In this document: one piece after another, positions 43,869-54,242 of the stretch
How the letters are laid out: each line of letters opens with the position of its first letter
Position numbering within the stretch: the first letter of the stretch is position 1
NCBI RefSeq assembly: GCF_048544455.1
Contig: NC_133536.1
Location: 197,969,325-198,033,324 of the forward strand
Length of the DNA: 64,000 bases
Direction: 5' to 3'
From: Silene latifolia
Lineage: Eukaryota > Streptophyta > Magnoliopsida > Caryophyllales > Caryophyllaceae
Translations under genes and position numbers: made by a program
The notes under the pieces: model-generated
Databases searched by the model: none
What the model saw: the letters and a program-made list of their open reading frames with translations, nothing else
What the model was told of the DNA's origin: nothing

Positions 43869-45552
43869 TGTGATTGTAATTTTATATCATAAGATTTGTA
43901 TTTATTTTTGTTCCAAAGTTGAATCATGGTTGTATTTATATAAACCAATCGTTGTACGCTTCTAACTTAAGTAAATGTTTCTTTACGATATGAGTAATAT
44001 ATTTCTTTCGCAAACAATTTTTCAAATATTGAAAGAATTTGCAACATTAAACACAATCATTAAAATTTGGCTTCTTATTCTAAAAGTAAATACATCAAAA
44101 CAAAATCATCATTTATGTCTTCCGGGTTTATAATTCTCACCATGTTGTTTCAATACCCATCTATAATAGGTGGATATCATTATAATATAAACCAAGCATG
44201 TTCTTTCAAACCAATGAATTATCGTTCGCAAATAAATATAGAAATTTTTATTTGGAAAAAACTTCTTTTAGATTGAATTAATTACGTTGCTAACTGTTTT
44301 TAATGAAAAAACAATAAGAGGTAAATAAATTACCCGGGCGGAGGGAATAAAAAAAAGAAAAAAAAGGAGGAAAAACAAAATAAAAAATAACAACAACAAT
44401 AATAACAATAGTCGTAGAAAACACTAATAAACATAACAATACTCGTGGGAAAATACGAATAATCCGTGGCGAAAATTTAGTAAAATGTGGCTATATATAC
44501 CTAACATAAATATACTTTGACGATATATTATGACGATATACATATTGATTATTAAAAACGTTTTTCTTACGAGTTCTTTTGTCCCTAGGACCCGGTGTGA
44601 TTGTCAATCCGGGATTTCATAATATTACCAATGTGACAATATAACCAGTCCCGTAAATTTAACGGGTAATAGAACTAGTTAGAAAGAATTTAAATTGAAA
44701 TAGATCTTAAAAAGTACAAATAAAATCACATAATTCTAAAGACAAATTAAATTGAAAATTTTAAAAACAGTTCAAATCGTCAATAAGTGATGCGATTCGG
44801 AAAAATAAGAACGACAAAAACTAGAGAATACGAAGTACATAAGACATGGAGCAACAGAGTAAATTCATAAAGGAAAAATCCAAGAAAACGAAGTAATAAT
44901 CAACACTAAACAACTGATTCAACAAAATAAATAAAAACACAATCATAATAAGAACGACAAAACCTAGAGAATACATAAGAAACACAACAATAGAGAAAAA
45001 TCGTAGAGGAAATATGCAACAAAACGAGGTAATAATCAACATTAAACAACTGATTAAACAAAATAAATGAAAACATAATCATAAAGATAAGATTTAGGGA
45101 CGATACGCTGAATTAGGAGACGAAGAGAGTAAAAATGAAGAATGAGAAAGGCAGTTGTATGTTCCCTTGAAATTGTTGAAGGAGTGTGTTGATTAAAATC
45201 TCGTCGGGGTTTAATGGGGTATAAATAATAAATAATAGAACAGTAGTCCAACAAAAGTGGTTGATGGTATACAGTTGCGGTGGGCCAATAATAAAAATAA
45301 AAGTAAATCAACTTATTCACCTATCCCAAAAAAATGAAATAAACCGAGAAAATTATTCCAAATGATGCATTACATAACTAAATTTTTAAAGATAAAATTA
45401 AATCGATTTATTCACTTATCCCACAAAATTGTAATGAACCGAGTTACAGTGAAAGTAAAAAATGTCACTATGAACAAAAGAGCTATCATGACAAGGCAAT
45501 AGAGGGTATAATAGAACAAGGTTAAAGTAAACATACCGTTACGGCCTCTAGT
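43869..45552. other. AT-rich intergenic DNA
   Basis: No credible gene. GGTAAATAAATTACCCGGGCGGAGGGAATA near 44320-44350 resembles a degraded Stowaway right end. An imperfect 142-bp tandem duplication spans about 44809-45085. Confidence 0.5.
44809..45085. repeat. 142-bp imperfect tandem duplication
   Basis: AGAACGACAAAA begins at 44809 and 44951. Both units continue CTAGAGAATAC, then ...GTAATAATCAACA followed by TAAACAACTGATT. Confidence 0.8.
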
Positions 45553-46755
45553 TGTTGGAGTATGTGTCCTCGACAATAGTGCGATCATATTATTAAAACT
45601 CATAATAAGAATACATAAAGGGATGATTCGTTTTATACATCAATTGATCAATATTAATCAGTAATGATTGGCAGACTAGAGTTTGACATTCCTATCGTTT
45701 GAAGGTGGTGATCAGTTGATCCCTTAAGGTCACACATAAAGGACAATTCCCTTAATAGATAAAATTAATTAATTGTATAATGATACAGATTAATTAATTC
45801 TTTAAAAGAGAACAATTCACGAATGTGAGTAAGAATATGAATCTTATTGTAATTCGATTAAATGAGATTCGTTTTAGTAATTAAGATGTTATATTACTAA
45901 AATTTTGTTTATGAAACAATTAAATTAAGAATGAACGGTTAATTATAATTGCAATATGTTGTAGATTATATTAACATGGACCATTTTATTTATATGTAGT
46001 TGGGAATTACTAGTCAATTATTGTATATAATTAAATTAATATATGTAATAATATTTAATTGTTAAGTATGCATTAATATTATTAATAACATGTTATATGT
46101 CACATGTCACACATTATATGACAAAATGACAAATTGACAAAAATAAAATGACTCTATTTTAAATAGGAAAACCGGTTTTATGGAGAGATTAGGAAGAAAT
46201 GGCTATGTTGTTTTATTGAGTGGAATACACAATGATTACAATGATAACCTATTCTATAGTCTAACAAGTTTTGATAAGGACATTTGCATGAGCATTTTTT
46301 TCATGCATTGGCTCTCCTTCCTCTCGCTACCCACCGGTTTTCCCTCCTCCCTTATAATAAGAATTGTTCTTATTTTTACACATTCATTCTTACATAATTT
46401 CACTCCTTACTCTTCTCTCTTTTTCTCTCTAAAATAAAGTTTTAGAAAAAAAAAAGTTTTTCAATATTTTATATTTAGATTACTAAAAGTAGTAATAGAA
46501 ATAATAATAAGATTAATTTTAAGGTCACTAATTATATATATCTAGTTAATATATTAATTAGTATTAAGGGTTCTCTTGGTGCAATTAAAAAGAGGTTCTC
46601 ACATTATTGAGACAAGGAGGATATCCATATATTTTAAGCTCAAGAACAAGTAGGAAAAGAGTTCTTACTTGTGCCCTTAAAATCTGATTTCCATATTGTA
46701 AGAAGCATTCTTCTTATCTTTATTTTATATTTTGTTATGCATGCATAAGAGCAAT
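45553..46755 (+). mobile_element. Probable solo copia LTR
   Basis: TGTTGGAGTATGTGTCCTCG at 45553 is a typical start of a plant copia LTR. It is followed by the characteristic GATCCCTTAAGGTCACACAT and GGACAATTCCCTTAAT, then a TATA-like stretch and a polyadenylation-like region. No internal region follows. The right end is uncertain (GCATGCATAAGAGCA near 46740-46755), and I did not find a matching target duplication. Confidence 0.5.
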
Positions 46756-48051
46756 ATATTTAATCAATGAGTAATTAGATATAAAATTAAAGAGTTTAAT
46801 TTGAGGGTTAATGAATCCTTTCACTTGTCCCATAATTAAATGACACCCTCCTCATGGGGTGGCTTAAAAACATGATCTTTCACATTTTTGGGGCGTGGAT
46901 TGGGTAAATCATCGAGTATACGAGATAGTCTACAAACCCCGTAAATCAGGTAAGTCGCAAAAGAGTGACATGCTCGAAATCTATCAGGCATGGACTCAGG
47001 CCAAAAATACACCGCAAAATTCAGTCTCTTGGAAATTTCGCGTCAAAATAAGGGTGATTTGTTTACTCAAAATCACATTAATTTTATTTTTCCTAGACGT
47101 TTTTAAGTCCTCCAAAACGAGAGTGATTTGTTTACCAAAATCATATGAATTTTATTTTTATGGACATTTTCAACTCCTCCATTATGGAGGAGTTTATTTA
47201 CCTACCTTTTCTATGTAGTTGAAAATTCTCGTGTCAATTTAATCCCGGTTGCCAAATAAACGTGTTTTAATCAATTCACATGAATTATTCGATTCAAGTA
47301 TTTTGTAAGAACATGGAAAATTAATTCTCGTATAGCGACCAAACGAGGCCTTGAAAACGCCCAAGTTTCTCTTACTTACTTTTAATTATCACTAGTTTTA
47401 AACCCGTGCAAATTGCACAAGTATGTTGTTTCATGTTATCATTAAAAAAATAAACATTTAGATGGTTTTTATATTAATTAATTATTTTAGTTTAAAGGTA
47501 GTTATCTTTAAAAATAGATTTTTAACATAAAGTAATAAAATCTCTCTACTTTTGTTGAAATAATTCTAAAATAGTTTAGATCCCGCTTAATGAATGCGCG
47601 GTATTTATAGACTTTTTATTTTTGTATTACTCAATCATGCTAAACTAAAAGTTCATTAATTTTTCATATTTCACGTTATTATATTTTGAAGAAAAATTTG
47701 AACTTTAATATTATTTAAGAAAACTAAGTAAAATTGAACTATAAAATAATAGTGGTATCTCATTAATTGTTTATTTTTTTCGTTATTATATTTTTTTTCG
47801 AGCAAAAAATAAATTAAAACTGGAAATTAATCCAAGAGGAATGAGTAATGTGCTGAAATACATTTATTTTTTAAATTATTTTTTATACCACATCGCTAAT
47901 GATTCCAATTTATAAATTCATTCAACTTTTTTTTTGGTTATGAAAGTAATCATAACCAGTTATAGTTTTGTTTATATATAGTACGAATAATATGAGTCAT
48001 GTCATTATCAAATAATATTATCAATAAAAAAGTTAATAGTTTATAGTCTTA
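46756..48051. other. Unassigned AT-rich intergenic DNA
   Basis: No gene supported. Two related stretches of about 70 bp containing GTGATTTGTTTAC and AATTTTATTTTT occur at 47052 and 47122. CTAGTTTTAAACCCGTGCAA at 47391 resembles a dispersed plant repeat whose class I cannot assign. Confidence 0.4.
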
Positions 48052-49483
48052 TGATACGTGCATTTTATATAGTCATTTTAGCCTATTTTTGCACGTATTT
48101 CCATGTACTTTTGTACTGTTTATATTGCATTATGCCCCGAAATGGCTACTTTGGTTCGTTTTGTCTGTTTTGTAGGGATGAACCCGAAAGTAGTGGAATC
48201 GTCCATTTTCGTCCTATTTTTCATGCATTTTGAGAAGAGGGGATTTTCAGAGCGAGATACTGCATTGGGATGCGTGAAGGAATGGTCCACGAAGCAATCG
48301 GCTACGAGTTGAAGATGTTTTGGAAGAAGAACACTCGATCGAAGACTTTTCTTAGTCGATCGAGTGATTTCACGTGCTAAGGAGGTCGATCGAGTATTTT
48401 CCTGTGCTCGATCGAAATGCTGGAATTCAAGGTTACTCGATCGAGTGATATTTATACTCGATCGAATGGTTTAATGGCTGAAGTTCTCGATCAAGTTGTT
48501 TCAAAATGCTCGATCGAGTGGATTAGTGTTTCACGGGCCTTAATTAACCCGTGTCACTTGTTTTAGTTTATGGATTTCGTTAATTTCTATTTAAACGCTT
48601 AGTAATTAGGGCATTAGTATCTCTTATCATCTTTCACTGCTAAACACTCTTAATTACGCTGCTTTCTCCTTTCCCTAAACTTTCACTGTAATTTCACTTT
48701 TCGGGTTATATTGCTTGGATCTTGTGTTCTTTACGCCGGAATTCTTGCTATTGTAATTCCTTTCTCTCCTTTAATTTTAATCTTTGTTTTACTTGCTTTA
48801 ATTACTTGTTTCTCCTACCTTTAATTTCTGCCCTAGTATTGTTTATGCATCATTATTATTATTTCAATATGTTTATTATTAGTTCATTCATTATTGTTAA
48901 TCTTGACAACATTGATAGTATGAGTAGCTAATTTCATTCATGTTGGGACTAGGGGATCTACGGTAGAATTGTGACGATGTAGCGATTAGGTTAGATGACT
49001 TATTTGTGAGATTCTGTACCCATGGCAATTTAATTGTATTTACCGACTTAGTTGAGTGCACGCTTCTAAGTTACTCTTTAATCTGGTTAAATTTATTCCT
49101 GGATCGGAAGATTGGACTAAATAGACCTGCTATGAATAGTAGACTATCCTGACGACCGGAAGGACCTTTCAATATCTGTCTCACAATGAGTTATCTAGGC
49201 TATTTGCAGTTGAGTCATTAGGCTACCGTAGTGAACCGAAATCCTGACATGCTCTTTCTTTATTGATCATCTTATTCTTGTTTTCTGCCCTTTTATTGCT
49301 CTTATTTATTTCTCTTTCCTTTAAAGCTTAATTAGTTTAGAAACCAAATTTACAACCCCAATTGTAAACAAATAGACGAACCTTCTACAAATATCTTGCC
49401 TCCTTGTGGAGATCGACCCGACTTCCCTAGCTATATAGTTAGTTTAGTTGGTTATTTTTAATAGGCATACGACAGCCCTGTCA
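48052..49483 (+). repeat. 5' LTR of element C, 1432 bp
   Basis: TGATACG...CTGTCA. A palindrome cluster at 48333-48520 (about eight CTCGATCGAG variants) is followed by a TATTTAAACG stretch near 48590. U5 contains CTCCTTGTGGAGATCGACCC. Confidence 0.8.
48333..48520. repeat. CTCGATCGAG cluster in LTR of element C
   Basis: About eight units 15-30 bp apart. Variants include CTCGATCAAG and CTCGATCGAA. Confidence 0.88.
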
Positions 49484-49488
49484 AATTT

Positions 49489-49506
49489 TGGCGCCGTTGC
49501 CAAGGA
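49489..49506 (+). other. Variant primer-binding site of element C
   Basis: TGGCGCCGTTGCCAAGGA, differing from the GGGGA form in B1, D and the Athila-like element by two G-to-A changes. Confidence 0.75.
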
Positions 49507-49606
49507 GGCAATAGCCTATCTGTTTTGTTTTTCGTTTATTTTTATCCGTCTCAGGGAATTTTTAATTCCTTGAGACAGTTCTCATTTATCTCTTTCAGTG
49601 CTGTGT

Positions 49607-50783
49607 ATGCCCAGGTCAAACAGGTCGGAGTTAGTTTCAGCTGACCCTGAGCCAGAGAGACTCCTTAGGCATAGACTCCGTCTGCAAAGAGAATCACGAA
49701 AGGAAGACTTGAGTACTTTCGAACCCGAGCTTCAGCATTTCCTATTTGCAGAAGACCAGTCTTTTGAAGAAGACAATCTCAGTTCTGCTAACTTACCAGT
49801 AAAGATGCCGAATATTGCAAGTCATTCGGAGCCTAAAGCATCTTCTATTCCCAAGGGTTTCAATCTCCAGACTGAGGATGGTAATACCTTTGACATCCGT
49901 CCATCTTATATTAATCTGGTGGAGAGAAATATCTATAGAGGTGTGGCAGGTGAAGACCCGAGGAAGCATATGGAGGTCTTTACGGATTATTGCTCTACTA
50001 TCCCCGCCACAAAGGGGGTAACTCAAGACAAGATCAAGGAGGTACTGTTTCCTTTTTCCTTGACTGACTCAGCCAGGGAGTGGCTGACCGATTTGGACTG
50101 CACGGCCGCAGGGATCATGAACTGGGAAACTCTCGCGCTTGCTTTCTATAAAAGGTATTTCCCTCCGCAGCGCACCAATCAGTTGAGGGGAAAGATAACA
50201 AGTTTCAAGCAGGCACCCAACGAGACATTTTATGAAGCCTGGTGCCGGTTCAAGAAATTGGCGAGGTCTCTTCCTCATCACGGGTTTGAGCCATGGTTTT
50301 TATGTAACCAATTTTATAATGGGTTATATGACGACCATAGATCTATTTTAGACGCCTCATCCAATGGTAGATTCCAGAAAAATATTGATGACGATAAGGG
50401 ATGGGGCATCATTGAGGAGATGGCGACCCATTATGCTGAATATGGGAACCCGAGGGATGGCATTCGAACAGTTCACTCAGTCGATAAGGAAGTAGTGGCT
50501 CAGCTGGAAGCCATGAATGCCCGTTTTGATAGATTGGAGCTGCAATCTGCTGGGGAGCCTCAGACGGTTCATTTGCTTACTAAACAGGACACCATCACAT
50601 GTGAGAGGTGTGGAAGTAATGACGGTTATACTGCTATTGACTGTCTTACAGAGAAGGACCAGGTCCTTGCTTTCCAACAATATAGGCAAGGAGGAGGTTC
50701 TTACTATAATAACCAAGGGGCAGTCCATCCCAATTTGAGGTGGACAAGTCAAAATGTGCTCAATCCCACTCCTCCACCACAGC
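49607..50783 (+). pseudogene. Athila-like Gag of element C, interrupted by element D
   Basis: The first ATG is 49607 (MPRSNRSELVS). Capsid domain: FDIRPSYINLVERNIYRGVAGEDPRKHMEVFTDYCSTI, SLTDSAREWLTDLDCTAAGIMNWETLALAFYKRYFPPQRT, ETFYEAWCRFKKLARSLPHHGFEPWFLCNQFYNGL. The knuckle region CERCGSNDGYTAIDC has Y where H is usual. It is followed by a glutamine/tyrosine-rich stretch ending at PPPQL, where the LTR of D begins. Open reading continues 44 codons into that LTR and stops at 50914. Compared with D, it has the capsid that D lacks. Confidence 0.85.
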
Positions 50784-52295
50784 TGATGCGTGCATTTCAT
50801 ATAGGTATTTCATACTTCATTTGCACACATTTCTATGCATTTTGTGTAGTATTTAGCTACAAATGTCCCCGGAATTGGCTACTTTGGTTTGTCTTGTATT
50901 ATTTGCAGGTATGAACCGGAAAGGTGCGTAATAAAGCCTAAAACATGTCCTTATGCATGCATTTAGGAGATGAGTTGAGTCGGAGCTTGGAAACCACTAT
51001 TTTGAGATGCGCAAAGAAGTAGGACAGTTAGGCGAGCAAAGGAAGAACTTCAAATTACAAGTGCCTACTCTGAAGAGCCATATCTCGAGTTCTGCAACAT
51101 TTTCAGGTGATTCTAATTGTAGATGAAATCTTGTCCTCTTAGCTTTCCAACACCACCGGAAACGCCCTGTTTGCCCAAGCAACGAAGAAATGGCAGCCGT
51201 TTGAAGTTCAGTGCGTGAAGCAGGAATCGTGCGCTGGAAAGTACTTGATCGAGTACAATTGTGTTCGATCGACTCCTTTTTCTACTCCATCAAGTAGTGC
51301 CTATTTGATAAGTGTTCGATCGAGTACCAAAAGTACTCAATCGAGAAGTTTTAGCTTGGTTTTGCTCGATCGAGTGATATAAAAGTCCTCGATCTAGAGG
51401 TTTTAGCTTGGATTTGCTCGATCAAGTGATTTAAAGTTACTCGATCGAGTGTTTTGCTACTGGGCTCGGTTTTTTTAGTCTATTTTCATTATTAGGTCAA
51501 ATAAAGTCCTATTTCTTATAAATAGGAAAGGAGGAGACGTCACTTATCATCTCTTATCATACCATACACTGTATACGTTACTTTTTCTCTGCTTCTCTTT
51601 CTTTGTCGGATTTTACTTTGTAATTCTCTCTTCCTCTTTTCTCTTTTATTTAATTAATGTTTATCTGTTCTTCTACCTTTTGTTTTCCCTTTACCCTTAT
51701 TTATGTCTAGCTAATTTCTCTCTGCTAGGATTAGGGGATTCGATGAATGAATGTTAATTGCTAATTAGTTTGCAGATTGTTGTTGTTTTTGTCTATGTTG
51801 TTAATCGCTGCTTTAATTGTATCTTGCTGATTGAATCGATGCAATTAGCCTTTTTAATTTTGGTAAGCCTTGACCTAGACCGGAAGGTTGGAAGGGGTGA
51901 GATCCGCAGTGAACAATAGAATGCTTTAGTGAGGGCGGAAGCTAAGCTAATAGTATTTTAGGGCGAATTGAGACCGGAAGGAGATATTCACTGCCCCTTA
52001 GACCGACACATCGACTAATCTGTGACCTTAACTGCAATTAATTGACATTCATTGATGAACCGACATCCTAGTTTCCTTTCCCTCTGCTTAATTTCTCTTA
52101 TCTCTATTTCTCTTGCCTTAATCTCGTTAGTTTAGTCAAAATAATCAAAACAATCAAAACCCCCACTGTGACCTTAGACAGACCGGATTAAAAAGTAGAT
52201 AGTGACCGCCTCCCTGTGGAGATCGACCCTACTTACCGTTGACTTCTGTTAGTTGTACTTAGATATTTATTTTTGGTACTGAAACGACGGTATCA
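50784..52295 (+). repeat. 5' LTR of element D, 1512 bp
   Basis: Similar in layout to the B1 LTR: palindrome cluster 51243-51450, TATA box TATAAATAGG at about 51517, U5 with CTCCCTGTGGAGATCGACCC. It starts TGATGCGTGC rather than TGATACGTGC. Confidence 0.88.
51243..51450. repeat. CTCGATCGAG cluster in LTR of element D
   Basis: About nine units. Many variants differ by C-to-T or G-to-A at the CpG positions (CTTGATCGAG, CTCAATCGAG, CTCGATCAAG). Confidence 0.88.
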
Positions 52296-52300
52296 AATTT

Positions 52301-52318
52301 TGGCGCCGTTGCCGGGGA
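52301..52318 (+). other. Primer-binding site of element D
   Basis: TGGCGCCGTTGCCGGGGA, five bases after the LTR end. Confidence 0.85.
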
Positions 52319-52499
52319 GGCAACTACTTTATTTGTTTGTTTAATTTTGTCTGTCTTTAGCCTCAAGGGATTTATTCCTTGAGGCCATTCTAATCTTTTA
52401 CTTTAGTGCTGTTTTGATAGGCCCCCACAGGTCTTACCTAGACAGTTCTAGGTAAAAGATCGTCAAAGGGAAGGCTTGAGTACCTTTGACCCGTCACCC

Positions 52500-53831
52500 A
52501 TGTTCCATTATATGGCGCAGCAGGTGATTTATTGCGGGAGATGTGGTGCTGCTGAGCACAATGCAGCTTTTTGCTTAGCTGAAAATGACGAGGTTTATGC
52601 GTTCAAGCAACGTAGACAAGCTAATCAATCTGTTGTAATTGCGCCACCACATCTACCATATAAACGAGGCTATCAAAAACCTCCATTTGTCTGGCCACTG
52701 CAACAACAAGCTCCTCCTCCCGATAAGCGGAAAGGAGAGATTGCTGAGTTGAAGTCTTTAGTGAAGGCGCTTGCACTCCAAGTGCAAGAACATGATAGAC
52801 AAAGTTTTGCGCAAATTGATGAGCTCGAGTCTGAAATAGCTAAGTTAGCTGCTGAGTCGAATATTGGGCAGCCAGAGGAAGTTTGCGTTACCTATGCAGA
52901 GAGTGGTCTTTCCCACGAAGGACCCGCGTTGCCTAGTGCTGCTGATGACTGGGATGACTCAGATTACGAAGTTCTATCAGATAATGAAGTCTTACATGAA
53001 GGTTTATGCACTAATCAACAAGAATCACTCGATCGAATGGATTATATTGGTCGATCGAGTGAAATACCTGAAGAAACATTCGATCGATCACAATACATCA
53101 CTCGATCGAACAACTGTTTAGAGGAAGTACTCGATCGAGCTGTTTCATATACTCGATCAAGTGAAAATCATGAGGGAAGCTTTCGATCGAGTAATAATTC
53201 CACTCGATCGACTGATTTGGCCAGAGAGAGCAATGCAACATCACTTAGATTTGTTCTAGATGACGATTTTGATGATGATAATGGTTTCGGTGAATCTCCC
53301 CTTTTCAAAGCCGAGTTGGATGCGCTTGAGGCTGCGATTTATGGGACGGGATTCACTAAGAAGGGTGATAAGAAGGCAGCTGAGTCCGTGATTGCTCCTA
53401 GCGCTGAAGAGGTAATATCTTCCTTTGTCAATGATTCCATCATTGAGAGCAACCAAACCGAGATAGTTAGCGATAATTTTATTGTTGTTAATACTAATAG
53501 TACGCTACCTCGTATGACTCGTGTTTTTTCTTTTAATGTTGTACCCCCTTCCAGTTGGTCAATTAATTTAACAGTTTTTCACCGTTCTTGTCAACTTAAT
53601 TTTGTTAATCTGAAACGCTTCCCTAGATTATTGATAATTGCTCCCGAGCTCCTTTATTTTGTTGACAAATTTAGAAGCTGTCATAGGAAATTTGTTAGGC
53701 TTAAACGTTTATACATTTTATTTTGCTATGCTATTATTCTACTGTGGTGCTACTTACAGTTTTGTGTAGCACATGCGCAGCTGTTTGATCGGTTGCTGCG
53801 CGCTTTGAGCTGTTTTGACCAGGCTAAATAA
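52500..53831 (+). CDS. Gag-derived protein of element D: knuckle, coiled coil, palindrome-coded repeats, hydrophobic C-terminus
   Basis: The frame is open from at least 52476 with the first ATG at 52500 (MFHYMAQQVIYCGRCGAAEH). It starts with a zinc knuckle CGRCGAAEHNAAFC (CX2CX4HX4C), matching the knuckle of C's Gag after a short shared leader; the capsid domain has been deleted. Then come a coiled-coil-like region (EIAELKSLVKALALQVQEHD...ELESEIAKLAAES), an acidic stretch, eight CTCGATCGAG units read as LDR/RSS/RST, and LDDDFDDDNGFGESPLF. The end has VDKFRSCHRKFVRLKR, a hydrophobic stretch (LYILFCYAIILLWCYLQFCVAHA) and DRLLRALSCFD. There are no stops or frameshifts, so it is probably expressed. 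It may bind RNA through the knuckle; the function of the hydrophobic end is unknown. Confidence 0.75.
   Translation: MFHYMAQQVIYCGRCGAAEHNAAFCLAENDEVYAFKQRRQANQSVVIAPPHLPYKRGYQKPPFVWPLQQQAPPPDKRKGEIAELKSLVKALALQVQEHDRQSFAQIDELESEIAKLAAESNIGQPEEVCVTYAESGLSHEGPALPSAADDWDDSDYEVLSDNEVLHEGLCTNQQESLDRMDYIGRSSEIPEETFDRSQYITRSNNCLEEVLDRAVSYTRSSENHEGSFRSSNNSTRSTDLARESNATSLRFVLDDDFDDDNGFGESPLFKAELDALEAAIYGTGFTKKGDKKAAESVIAPSAEEVISSFVNDSIIESNQTEIVSDNFIVVNTNSTLPRMTRVFSFNVVPPSSWSINLTVFHRSCQLNFVNLKRFPRLLIIAPELLYFVDKFRSCHRKFVRLKRLYILFCYAIILLWCYLQFCVAHAQLFDRLLRALSCFDQAK
53028..53212. repeat. CTCGATCGAG cluster inside the element D ORF
   Basis: Eight units read in different frames. Sequence between units is not conserved with B1 except at the borders. 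Confidence 0.88.
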
Positions 53832-53879
53832 TAGAGGCTCGAAGGAAAGAAGGTCGAGCTGGGACCCGACTGAAGCTAG

Positions 53880-53905
53880 CGTTACCCGGGAGGCAACCCG
53901 GAGAT
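53880..53905 (+). other. Conserved GGAGGCAACC hairpin of element D
   Basis: GTTACCCGGGAGGCAACCCG folds into a CCGGG/CCCGG stem, as at 10042-10067. Confidence 0.65.
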
Positions 53906-54057
53906 TTTTATCTTTATTTGTTTTTCAAACATTGCATTTCATTTCAGTTTTGCGTTGTAATAATTGGTTTTCATACCATAGACTATTTCAGTTATGCTTG
54001 CTTTGTTTGTTTTGCGGGCTGTTTTTGTTGCGTCTTTGTAGGTTTCTACCTAGGATG

Positions 54058-54242
54058 ACTCGATCGAGTACTTTTTGTACTCGATCGAGAAATTTTGCTA
54101 CTGATTTCACTCGATCGAGCATATATCTTTCTCGATCAAGTACCTGCTAAAAGATGACCACCCGATCGAGTGCCCATTTCCTCGATCGAGCTGTTTATGA
54201 TGCCCAGTTCACTCGATCGACCATTATTCTCTCTTGATCGAG
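54058..54242. repeat. CTCGATCGAG cluster downstream of the element D ORF
   Basis: About eight units. Two polypurine-like GGTTTGGGGAGG copies follow at about 54312 and 54430, as in B1. Confidence 0.88.

Larger units (their letters stand above)
48052..50783 (+). mobile_element. Athila-like gypsy element C (5' part): LTR, primer site and Gag
   Basis: LTR 48052-49483 starts TGATACGTGCATTTTATATAG like B1 and ends CCCTGTCA. A primer-binding site variant follows, then an intact-looking Gag. It is interrupted at 50784 by element D, and no polymerase or 3' LTR is seen in the window. It shares the CTCGATCGAG clusters and LTR ends with B1 and D but keeps a full capsid domain, so it may represent the autonomous partner. 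Confidence 0.8.

Noticed and set aside
46180..46437. 85-codon open frame with hydrophobic segments
   Set aside because: Lies inside the presumed solo LTR; no family features.
47391..47425. CTAGTTTTAAACCCGTGCAA near-palindrome as a Helitron or SINE end
   Set aside because: Resembles a dispersed plant repeat, but no second end, tail or hairpin that would define the class was found.
52476..52499. Start of the element D ORF at 52476
   Set aside because: The codon there is TTG; in a plant nuclear transcript the first ATG at 52500 is more likely. The same reasoning moved the starts at 20037 (GTG) to 20118, 49598 (GTG) to 49607 and 61307 (TTG) to 61346.
7368..54242. CRISPR-like array (regular short repeats with unique spacers)
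   Set aside because: Repeat units are 10 bp, palindromic and inside plant LTR retrotransposons; spacing is irregular and there are no cas genes. This is eukaryotic DNA.
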